From CAZJHD01 sp964545855 (GTDB taxonomy: Bacteria; Planctomycetota; UBA1135; JACQFD01), in the NCBI GenBank assembly GCA_964545855.1, contig CAZJHD010000051.1:1-29822 (forward strand): a stretch of 29,822 nucleotides of DNA, written 5' to 3'. The position numbers were made by a program, and so were the translations under genes. The notes under the pieces were generated by a model that was given only the letters and a program-made list of their open reading frames with translations, did not search any database and was not told the DNA's origin. This document shows positions 6,596 through 14,700 of this stretch, one piece after another (the stretch's first letter is position 1; each line of letters begins with the position of its first letter).

Positions 6596-6624
6596 TTGAC
6601 CGGTTTGCAGGGATCCGATAGAAG
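6596..6624 (+). promoter_or_regulatory. Candidate promoter for the coiled-coil membrane protein gene
   Basis: TTGACC (6596-6601), a 17-nt spacer, then TAGAAG (6619-6624). This lies 8 nt outside the transposon's right target duplication and about 170 nt upstream of the ATG at 6796. It matches five of six at -35 and four of six at -10. If real, the transposon landed just upstream of it, leaving the -35 box intact. Confidence 0.35.
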
Positions 6625-6795
6625 CGCCCGCTTCCTTTCCTGCGGTCGAGCCCCCTGGCGACGGCACGTGCGCGCATCGCCCCATCCCGCGACGGATGGA
6701 GGAGGCGCGTCGAGCGACCTTCCGATGCGGCCAGCCGCGGCGAGGAATCCACACCCTCCTCTCCAGTCTTCACACCTCTCGGAGCAATCGCGCGG

Positions 6796-8025
6796 ATGAG
6801 GAACCGAGCTCGCGGCGCGTCCCAAGTCTCCCTCGTCTGGCTCATCGTCGTCATCTTCATCGCTCTCGGAGCGATCGGAACGGCGTGGATCCAGGGGCAG
6901 AACTCGGCCAACTTCGAAACCGACGCTGCGACGCAGCGATCGGCGGCGATCCAGGCGAACGAAGCGCTGTCCACGACGAACACGTCGTTCCAGAACTTCT
7001 CCCAGAAGATCGGCTTCCTCGGCGGAAGCACGGTCGGCCAGCCAGGAGCCGCCGACGCGGCCATCGCCACGGCGAAGCAAGCCCTCGGCGCGGAGGCGCC
7101 CTCGGACGCGAAGTCCGTCGAGGATCTCCTGAACGCCGCCCTGCGCGTCGCGGCCTCGCGCAAGCAGGCCGTCGAATCGCGCGATCAGCAGATCGCGCAG
7201 CTCACGAGCTCGCTGGACGCCGCGAATCGCAGCGTCTCGACGGTGCGCAGCGAGCTGCAGCGGCAGCTCGACGACGCGAACACCGCCGCCAGGGATCAGG
7301 CCGCCAACGACGCCGCCCGGGTGCAGAACCTGGAGAGCCAGCTCACTCAGCAGCGCACAGCCGCCCGCGACGCGGCGGAGCAGCTCTCGGCGGCGCGCGA
7401 CGACGCGGCGAAGCAGATCGCGTCGATCCAGAAGGAGTTCGACCTGGTCCGCGCGAAGAACGCCGACCTGTCGACGAAGCTCGCGTTCCTCCGCGTGCCG
7501 GACCAGCCCAAGGGCCGAGTGATCGACTCGAGCGAGGCGCTTCCGGTCGCTTGGGTCGACGTGGGGCGCAAGGACCGCGTGCTCCCCGGCATGCGGTTCG
7601 AGGTCGTCCAGTACGACGCGAGCCGGCAGCTCCGCGCGAAGGGCTGGGCCGAGGTCGTGAAGGTCGAGGACGCGATGTCGGAAGTGCGCCTCGAGCTCGC
7701 CGATCCGCTCCGCCCCGTCACGAGGGGCGACCTGCTCCGCAATCCTCTCTTCGATCCGAAGGGCGAGCGCAGGGCGGCCCTCGTCGGTCGCTTCCCGCTC
7801 AGCGCGGGCGGCAAGCAGGGTGTCGCGTCGCGGCTCGGAGATCTCGGCATCACCGTCGTCGAGGCCGTCGATCCGTCGACGGACTACGTGATCGTCGGCG
7901 CGCCGGAGATCTCGAACAACGGCATCATCCAGGACATCGAGAGCGCTCCCGAGATCCTGGCGGCCGCGAAGTTCGGCACGCTCCGCTACGCGCTGCGAGA
8001 CCTCGAGGGGTACTTCAAGAGGTAG
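6796..8025 (+). CDS. Membrane-anchored coiled-coil protein with conserved C-terminal domain, 409 aa
   Basis: Residues 11-30 form one hydrophobic helix (VSLVWLIVVIFIALGAIGTA) after a basic N-terminus, so the protein is probably anchored in the inner membrane with its bulk outside. Residues about 100-235 are Ala/Gln/Arg/Asp-rich heptad-like sequence, with segments such as DQQIAQLTSSLDAANRSV, and look like a long coiled coil. The C-terminal part from about 235 is globular. A segment near 325-370 (ALVGRFPL, GDLGITVVEAVDPSTDYVIVG) recalls BRCT-like folds, but this is a weak likeness. I do not recognise a named family; the role is unknown and could be structural. GGAG lies 11 nt before the ATG. A candidate promoter lies upstream and a strong hairpin follows. 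Confidence 0.85.
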   Translation: MRNRARGASQVSLVWLIVVIFIALGAIGTAWIQGQNSANFETDAATQRSAAIQANEALSTTNTSFQNFSQKIGFLGGSTVGQPGAADAAIATAKQALGAEAPSDAKSVEDLLNAALRVAASRKQAVESRDQQIAQLTSSLDAANRSVSTVRSELQRQLDDANTAARDQAANDAARVQNLESQLTQQRTAARDAAEQLSAARDDAAKQIASIQKEFDLVRAKNADLSTKLAFLRVPDQPKGRVIDSSEALPVAWVDVGRKDRVLPGMRFEVVQYDASRQLRAKGWAEVVKVEDAMSEVRLELADPLRPVTRGDLLRNPLFDPKGERRAALVGRFPLSAGGKQGVASRLGDLGITVVEAVDPSTDYVIVGAPEISNNGIIQDIESAPEILAAAKFGTLRYALRDLEGYFKR

Positions 8026-8060
8026 TGCGACGATCCGCGCGCGTCGCGGACCTCGACCCG

Positions 8061-8090
8061 CGGGGCTCCAGCCAGCCGGTTGGAGCCCCG
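8061..8090 (+). terminator. Hairpin after the coiled-coil gene, probable terminator
   Basis: CGGGGCTCCA and TGGAGCCCCG form a perfect 10-bp GC-rich stem around a 10-nt loop, 35 nt after the stop at 8025. No T-run follows, so it would be a non-canonical intrinsic terminator or an mRNA 3'-end stabiliser. It separates the upstream gene from the tatC cluster. Confidence 0.6.
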
Positions 8091-8224
8091 CAAGCATGTT
8101 CGGAGTCTTCGCCGAGGGATCTCCGCGTCGCGCCGAGCGCGCGGCCTCCGCGCGAGGGCGCGTCGGCGTCCGCCCTGTTTCGCGGGCCCATCCCTCGGGA
8201 CACTGACGCCGACCCCATCGACCC

Positions 8225-9175
8225 ATGGCCGAGAGATCCGAAGACGTCCGCATGACGATCGGCGAGCACATCGAGGAGCTCCGCAAGCGGATCCTCTACG
8301 CGCTCTACGCCTTCTTCGCGGTCTTCATGGGCACGTTCGTGTTCCACGACGCGGTCCGCGAGTTCGCCCTGCGGCCCAACGAGGAGGCCGTCGAGTACGC
8401 GAACCAGCAGCTTCGCCTGAAGCACGCCCGCGAGGGGAGGACGCCCCAGGTGGTGCCGGCGCGCGTCGTCATGGGGCCGGGCATCGAGCTGCCTCCGGGG
8501 ATCTCACCCGACGCTCCCCAGGGACGTCTCGTCGTGCACCCCCTCGTCACGATGGTCGTGCTGGAGCCCGAGCTCGTGAACGCGATCGAGAAGCGCGCGA
8601 CGACGCTCTCGCCGCAGGAGCTCGTCTTCCAGGACGTGAAGCTCTCGATGCTGGTGGCGCTCCTCTTCTCGGCGCCCTTCCTGATCTTCCAGATCTGGGC
8701 CTTCGTGCGCGCCGGCCTCTACGAGAACGAGCGGCGGGCGATCGGCCCGTACCTGCCCATCGCGATCGGTCTCTTCGTCGCTGGCGCGGCCTTCGGCTAC
8801 GAGGTGATGCTCCCGATGGTCCTGCGGGCGCTCATCGGCTGGAACGACCCCGACAAGATCGTCATCCAGAACCGGCTCCAGGAGTACCTCTCGCTCTTCT
8901 ACACGTTCACCTTCGCGCTGGGCGCCCTCTTCCAGGTGCCCATCGCGATGATGATGGTCGCGCGCATCGGGCTCGTGACGGCGCGCGGCTTCCTGCGAGC
9001 CTGGCGCTGGGCCGTGCTCATCGGCGTCGTGACGGGCGCCGTGTTGAATCCGGCACCGGACATCGTGACGCAGCTCCTCTTCGCGGCGCCGATCGTGGGC
9101 CTCTTCTTCGCCGGTGTCGTGCTCGCCCTCTGGGCCGAGCGGAAGCGGGCCGAGAAGCCGCCGGCCTCCGCGTGA
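8225..9175 (+). CDS. tatC: Twin-arginine translocase subunit TatC with enlarged first external loop
   Basis: TatC is the multi-spanning receptor that binds twin-arginine signal peptides and recruits TatA. The N-terminal cytosolic motif GEHIEELRKRI is near 13-23. The first membrane helix is at about 24-40. The DVKLSMLVALLFSAPFLIFQIWAF block and the following YENERR, with the conserved Glu, mark the signal-peptide site. Four more helices follow, including FGYEVMLPMVL and the C-terminal IVGLFFAGVVLALW. The loop between the first two helices is about 95 residues, roughly 65-70 longer than in E. coli TatC, and rich in Pro and charged residues. No tatA or tatB is in the window. A second in-frame ATG at 8252 is possible; neither start has a clear ribosome site. 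ychF follows after 37 nt. Confidence 0.95.
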   Translation: MAERSEDVRMTIGEHIEELRKRILYALYAFFAVFMGTFVFHDAVREFALRPNEEAVEYANQQLRLKHAREGRTPQVVPARVVMGPGIELPPGISPDAPQGRLVVHPLVTMVVLEPELVNAIEKRATTLSPQELVFQDVKLSMLVALLFSAPFLIFQIWAFVRAGLYENERRAIGPYLPIAIGLFVAGAAFGYEVMLPMVLRALIGWNDPDKIVIQNRLQEYLSLFYTFTFALGALFQVPIAMMMVARIGLVTARGFLRAWRWAVLIGVVTGAVLNPAPDIVTQLLFAAPIVGLFFAGVVLALWAERKRAEKPPASA

Positions 9176-9212
9176 ACGGCCCGATCCTCGTTCCCCGAAG
9201 CATTCCAACCGC

Positions 9213-10292
9213 ATGAACCTCGGCATCGTGGGCCGGCCTGGTGCCGGCAAGACGACTCTCTTCCACGCGCTCGGCGCCGCGCCGCGCCCCAAGCTCCCGC
9301 AGGCGCCGACGGACGAGCGCGTCGTGGCGTCGATCGAGGTGCCCGACCCGCGGCTCGAGTGGCTCCGGGAGATCGAGAAGCCGAAGAAGTTCACGCCGGC
9401 GCGTGTCGAGTTCGTCGACCTTCCGGGGCTCCCGCCGAAGGACGTGCGCGGCAAGGCCGAGCTCCTCGCGTCGATGCGCGACGTGGACGGCTTCGTGCTC
9501 GTCGCGCGCGCCTTCGAGTCGGACACCTATCCCTACGAAACGGCGGGGGCCGACCCCGCCGCCGAGATCCGGTCGCTCCAGGAGGAGTTCCTCCTGGAGG
9601 ACTACGCCGTGCTGGGCCGCCGCGTGGAGCGGCTCCGCGACGCGGCGAAGAAGCCCTCCAAGAGCCGCGAGCGCGACGAGCACGAGCGCGCGCTCCTCGA
9701 GAAGGTGCTGGCGGACGTGGAGGCGAAGAACACCCCGATCGGCGAGGCCGTGGCGACGCACGCGCGCCCGGGGGACGAGGCGTTCCTGCGGTCCTTCGCG
9801 TTCCTCTCGCAGAAGCCCGTCGTCCTCGTCGCGAACGTGAGCGACGCGCACGCCGACGACGCGGGGACGCGGGAGGCGCTCGGCCTCTTCCCCACGTCGC
9901 TCGCCGTGAACGCCGCCATCGAGGAGGAGATCGCGGCGCTGGAGCCGGCGGACCGCGCCGCCTTCCTCGCCGACTTCGGCATCACGGAGCCGGCGCGCGA
10001 CCGGCTGATCCGCGCGTCCTACGCCGCCCTCGGGCTCGTTCCGTTCTTCACGAGCGGCGAGGACGAGGTGCGCGCCTGGACGATCCACGGGGGCGACGAC
10101 GCCGTGACGGCGGCGGGCCGCATCCACAGCGACCTCGCGCGCGGCTTCATCCGCGCCGAGGTGACGCCCTTCGACGCGCTGAAGGCCGCCGGCTCCTGGC
10201 GCGAGGCGAAGGCGAGGAACGCCACGCGCCTCGAGGGCAAGGAGTACCGCGTCGCCGACGGCGACATCCTGAACATCCGCTTCGCCGTCTGA
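9213..10292 (+). CDS. ychF: Redox/stress-linked P-loop NTPase YchF (EngD/Ola1 family)
   Basis: YchF belongs to the Obg-related GTPases but usually prefers ATP, and binds ribosomes or nucleic acid. At 359 aa it is close to the usual 363. G1 reads GRPGAGKT (7-14), where most members have an N-x-GKS/T form. G3 reads DLPGL. The G4 position reads NVSD, where the family usually has N-x-x-E. A coiled-coil insert (RRVERLRDAAKKPSKSRERDE) follows as expected. The C-terminal TGS domain is clear (DDAVTAAGRIHSDLARGFIR, then EYRVADGDILNIRF). The ATG at 9213 is chosen because it opens directly on the first strand and P-loop; an upstream in-frame ATG at 9114 would lie inside tatC. The gene sits between tatC (37 nt) and cinA (9 nt). 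Confidence 0.95.
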   Translation: MNLGIVGRPGAGKTTLFHALGAAPRPKLPQAPTDERVVASIEVPDPRLEWLREIEKPKKFTPARVEFVDLPGLPPKDVRGKAELLASMRDVDGFVLVARAFESDTYPYETAGADPAAEIRSLQEEFLLEDYAVLGRRVERLRDAAKKPSKSRERDEHERALLEKVLADVEAKNTPIGEAVATHARPGDEAFLRSFAFLSQKPVVLVANVSDAHADDAGTREALGLFPTSLAVNAAIEEEIAALEPADRAAFLADFGITEPARDRLIRASYAALGLVPFFTSGEDEVRAWTIHGGDDAVTAAGRIHSDLARGFIRAEVTPFDALKAAGSWREAKARNATRLEGKEYRVADGDILNIRFAV

Positions 10293-10301
10293 GGCGACGC
10301 C

Positions 10302-11585
10302 GTGGCACCCCGGGTCCCCGTCGGCGAGGTGATCGCGGTCGGCGACGAGATCGTCCAGGGCTGGGCCACGGACACGAACTCCGGCGAGATCGCGCGCGCC
10401 CTCGCCGGCGCGGGGGTGCGGGTCGTGCGCACGACCGCCGTCGGCGACGAGCGCGAAGCGATCGCCCAGTGCATGCGCGAGACGGGCGCGCGTGCCGAGG
10501 TCGTGATCGTGACGGGGGGACTCGGGCCGACGGACGACGATCTCACGCGCGAGGGCGCCGCCGATGCGCTGGGCGTCGAGCTGGAGTCGGTGCCCGCGCT
10601 CTGGGACGCCATCGTCGAGAGGCTCCGGCGTCGCGGGCGCGCGGTGCCGGAGAGCAACCGGCGGCAGGCGGCGCGCCCGCGCGGCGCGGAGTCGATCGCG
10701 AACGCCCTCGGCACGGCGCCGGGATTCTCCTTCCGTCTGGGGTCGGCGCGCTTCTTCGCGCTGCCGGGCGTGCCCCACGAGATGCGCGCCATGCTCGCCG
10801 AGCACGTGGTCCCCGAGATCTCGCGCGCGTACCGCGACGCCGCTCCGTTCGTGCGGCGCACGGTCGTCTGCTTCGGCGCGCCCGAGGCCGTCGTGGGGGA
10901 GGCGATCGCGCCGTGGATGGGGCGGCGGTCCGATCCGCTCGTCGGGATCACCGTGAGCCGAGGAGTCCACACCATCTCGGTGCTCGCCCAGGACGACGGC
11001 GTCTCGCCGCGCTCCGGCGCGGAGCGCGCCGAGGCGGCGGCCGCGGCGATCGCCGCGAAGCTCGGAGACCTCGTCGTCTCCCGCGACGGCGCGCCGCTGG
11101 AGGCCGTCGTCGGCGAGATGCTGCGGGAGCGGGGCCTCACCATCGCGCTGGCGGAGTCGTGCACCGGCGGTCTCGCGACGGCGCTCCTGACGGCCGTGCC
11201 GGGGATCTCCGCCGTCCTGCGGGAGTCCTTCGTCGTCTACGCGAACGAGGCGAAGCAGGCGCGCCTCGGCGTCTCCGAGGAGTTGCTGCGGACGCACGGC
11301 GCCGTTTCGCGCGAGTGCGCCGTGGCGCTGGCGCGCGGCGCGCGCGCTGCGGCGGGCGCGGGCGTGGCCGTATCGATCACCGGCATCGCGGGCCCCGAGG
11401 GCGGCACGCCCGAGAAGCCCGTGGGTCTCGTCTGGATCGCCCTCGACGGTCCCTTCGGCACGCGAGTGCAGCGGCGCGATTGGGCCGGTCTCGAGCGCAA
11501 TCTCCTCCGCGAGATCACGGCGCGCGACGCGCTCGACCTCGTGCGCCTCGCGCTGCTGGGGAAGGAGCCGGGGGAGAGGGTGTAG
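10302..11585 (+). CDS. cinA: CinA-family protein (MoaB-like domain plus NMN amidohydrolase domain)
   Basis: This is a two-domain CinA of 427 aa. Residues 8-170 form the MoaB/MogA-like domain, with GDEIVQGWATDTNS, the VTGGLGPTDDD loop and FALPGVPHEM, linked in the family to ADP-ribose pyrophosphatase activity. Residues about 265-420 form the nicotinamide-nucleotide amidohydrolase (PncC) domain, with LAESCTGGLATALLT holding the catalytic Ser region and SITGIAGPEGGTPEKPVGLVW. The latter recycles NMN to nicotinate mononucleotide. GTG at 10302 is the start; GAGG overlaps the ychF stop and serves as its ribosome site 9 nt upstream. It is probably the last gene of the tatC-ychF-cinA unit. Confidence 0.95.
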   Translation: MAPRVPVGEVIAVGDEIVQGWATDTNSGEIARALAGAGVRVVRTTAVGDEREAIAQCMRETGARAEVVIVTGGLGPTDDDLTREGAADALGVELESVPALWDAIVERLRRRGRAVPESNRRQAARPRGAESIANALGTAPGFSFRLGSARFFALPGVPHEMRAMLAEHVVPEISRAYRDAAPFVRRTVVCFGAPEAVVGEAIAPWMGRRSDPLVGITVSRGVHTISVLAQDDGVSPRSGAERAEAAAAAIAAKLGDLVVSRDGAPLEAVVGEMLRERGLTIALAESCTGGLATALLTAVPGISAVLRESFVVYANEAKQARLGVSEELLRTHGAVSRECAVALARGARAAAGAGVAVSITGIAGPEGGTPEKPVGLVWIALDGPFGTRVQRRDWAGLERNLLREITARDALDLVRLALLGKEPGERV

Positions 11586-11669
11586 GGCGCGTCGGGAGGC
11601 GCCGCGCTTCCGGTCCGGTGCGGGCCGACCGTTCGCTTGCCCGACCGATCGACCTTCGAGTCTGATGGG

Positions 11670-11687
11670 GCGCACGCGTCGGTGCGC
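11670..11687. repeat. Small inverted repeat upstream of the FG-GAP gene
   Basis: GCGCAC and GTGCGC pair perfectly around a 6-nt spacer, 33 nt before the ATG at 11721. It could be an operator or a leader hairpin in the cinA to FG-GAP gap, or chance in GC-rich DNA. Confidence 0.3.
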
Positions 11688-11720
11688 TCCACCCTCGGTC
11701 CCCCGACCCCCGCGGTTCCC

Positions 11721-14700
11721 ATGGCGCGTTCCCTTTTCGCTCTCTCGGTCGTCGCGCTCGCGGCGCCGGTGGCCGCCGCCCAGTTCGCCGTCGATCAGAC
11801 CCTCTCCGTCGGCACGACGCCCCGATCGGTCGTGGTTGCCGACTTCGATGGTGACGGCCTTCGGGACGCCGTCTGCTCCAATCTCGGGTCCAACAACCTC
11901 TCGTTCCTGAAGGGAGCGCCGACGGGCTGCTTCCAGGCGCCCGTCACCGTCGCGCTCGTCTCCACGACCGCGCCCGACCGGCTGAACGCCGGCGACTTCA
12001 ACGGAGACGGCACGCTCGATCTCGCGATGAAGTCGAGCACGGGAATCCGGATCCTTCTCGGGAACGGCGCCGGGGGATTCACCCAGAGCGCGAGCATCAC
12101 CTCGTCCGTCTCGGGGATGGACGACCTCATCGCCGCCGACTTCAGCCAGGACGGGAAGCTCGACATCTCCCACGACCGGAGCACCACCATCATCCGGATC
12201 CAGATCGGCAACGGCCTCGGGGGCATCGCCTCGGCGGCCGACATCTCCTGGCCGGCGCAGTGGGGGAACGTGGTCAACCTGACCTCCGGCGACTGGACCA
12301 GCGATGGCACACGCGACCTCGCCTACTCGATCTCCGGGACGGCGGTCCTCGAATCGGTTCTGAACGCGACGACGGGGCTTCCCACGTTCGTCTTCCCGTT
12401 CCTCTACGGGCCGACGCCCTCCTCGGGCGCGGCCCCGAAGACCTCCGGGATCACGAACGCCGACCTGGATGGGGATGGCGACCCGGACCTCGCCGCCTGC
12501 GCGTCGAACGACGGCAAGGTCTGGACCTTCTTCAGCTTCGAGCAGACGGGGTCGTTCTCGACCGAGGCCTCGATCACGGCCGGCGCGCGCCCCTTCTCGA
12601 TCGACGTGGGCGACGTGGACGGAGACGGCGATCCCGACCTCGTCACGGGGAACGAGCTCGACGACTCCGTCTCGGTTCTCCTGGGGAACGGCGCGGGCGC
12701 CTTCGCGTCGGGAATCGTCGTCCCGAGCGGCGACGGGCCGGCGGACGTCGCGCTCGGCGATCTCGACGGCGACGGTGTGCAGGAGATCGTCGTCGTCCAC
12801 GCGAACGCCGGCACGCTCTCCGTGATTCGGCGCATCGTCCCGAGCACCTTCGCCTCCTGGGATCCGCTCCTCCCCGGGTCGGGAACTCCCACCGGTGGCG
12901 TCGACGCGCGGCGCGCCCACGCCTGCGACCTCGACGGCGACGGGATCCCTGAGGCGATCGTCGCGCACGGCGGCTCGGGGTCGATCGCCGTCCTGCAAGG
13001 CAAGGGCTCCGGCGCATTCGACCCTCCCCAGTCCTTTCCCGCCGGCACGACGCCGCGGTCGCTCGCCTCGGCGGACCTGAACGGCGACGGCAAGCGCGAC
13101 GTCGTCGTCGGGAACGCCGGCTCCTCCAACGTGAGCGTCCTCCTCGGGAACGGCACGGGCGCTCTCGCGCCCGCGGGCGCCTTCGCCGCCGGAGGGCCCG
13201 TCGAGGACCTCCTCCTCGCCGACCTGAACGCCGACGGACTGCGCGATCTCCTGACGGCCAATGGATCGGCGAATGCCGTCTCGCGGCTCCTCGGGAACGG
13301 CTCGGGAGGCTTCGGCGCCGCCGCCGCGCAGCCCTCGGGCTCGAGCCCCGTGGCGATCGCCGCCGGAGACTTCGACGGAGACGGCGTGCTCGACTACGCC
13401 ACGGCCAACTCCGTTTCGGGGAGCGTCACGATCGCGAAAGGGAACGGCCTCGGCGGCTTCACGTCGCTCGTGCAGCAGGCGACGGGCCTCGATCCGTCGG
13501 CGGTCGTCCTCGGCGACCTGAACCTCGACGGCAAGGTCGACTACGCCGTGGCGAATCGCGGCTCGGGGACGATCCAGCTCGGACTCGGCAACGGATCGGG
13601 AGGAGTGCTCGGAACGTTCACCATCGGAGGCCTCGGCGCCCCGAAGCGGCTCGTCGCGGGCGATGTCGACCAGGCGCTCGTGCCGTCCCTCGATCTCGTC
13701 GTGAACGACACGAGCACGGGCGTCGTGCGCGTTCTGCGCAGCGACGGCTTCGGCGGCTTCCTCGCGCCCGTCGTCTACCCGCTCGCGACGCAGGAAGGCT
13801 CCCTCGAGCTGGCCGACTTGGACGACGACAACGATTTCGATCTCCTCGCGTCGAGTTCCGCGGCGAACGAGGTGCGCGTGCTCTTGAACGCCGGCGCCGG
13901 CAACTTCGGATCGCTGGAGCCCTTCGTGGGGAGCGACCCGCGCGCCGTCGTCGTCGCCGACCTGAATGGCGATGCGCGCCCCGACGTGGCCGTCGCGAAC
14001 CGCGGCGCCGGCACGGTGACGGTGCTCGAGAGCGACGGGGTCGGAGGATTCCTCTCGGCCGCGAGCCACGGCGTCGGGAGCCTCCCGGGCGCCGTCGCCG
14101 CCGGCGACCTCGACCAGGATGGCGAGATCGACCTCGTCGCCGCCAACGAGGGCTCGGGGACGGTGTCGTTCCTGCGCGGCCTCGGCGGCGGCGCCTTCGC
14201 ACCGGCGGTCGCGTTCCCCTGCGGCGCGAGCCCGAGGGCGATCGCCGTCGACGACGTCACGGGAGACGGATTCCCCGATGCCGTCGTCGCGAACGGCACG
14301 GCGGCAACGCTCTCGCTCCTCGCGGGGAACGGCGCCGGCGGGCTCGCGGCGCCCGTGCCTCTCGCCGTCGGGAGCCAGCCCGTCGCCGTCGCCGTCGCCG
14401 ACCTGAACGGCGACGGCAAGCGCGACCTCGCGTCGGCGAACCAGGGAGCCGGCACGCTCTCGATCCTCCTCGGGAACGGCGCGGGTGGCTTCGCCGCGGC
14501 GACGTCGCTCCCCGTCTGCACAGCGCCCGACGGCCTCCTCGCCCGCGACGTGGACGGTGACGGAGGCGTCGACCTCGTCGTGCGCTCCACGGCGGAGTCG
14601 CGGATCCTCGTCGTGCGCCGCAGCGCCGGCGGCAACGTCCTCGGCGTTCTCTCGCTGAACCTCTCGAATCCGCCGGCGGGCTTCGCGCTGGAGGATCTCG

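Noticed and set aside
11586..11605. Possible terminator after cinA (GGCGC...GCGCC)
   Set aside because: Only about 5 bp of stem and no T-run; not distinguishable from chance at this GC content.
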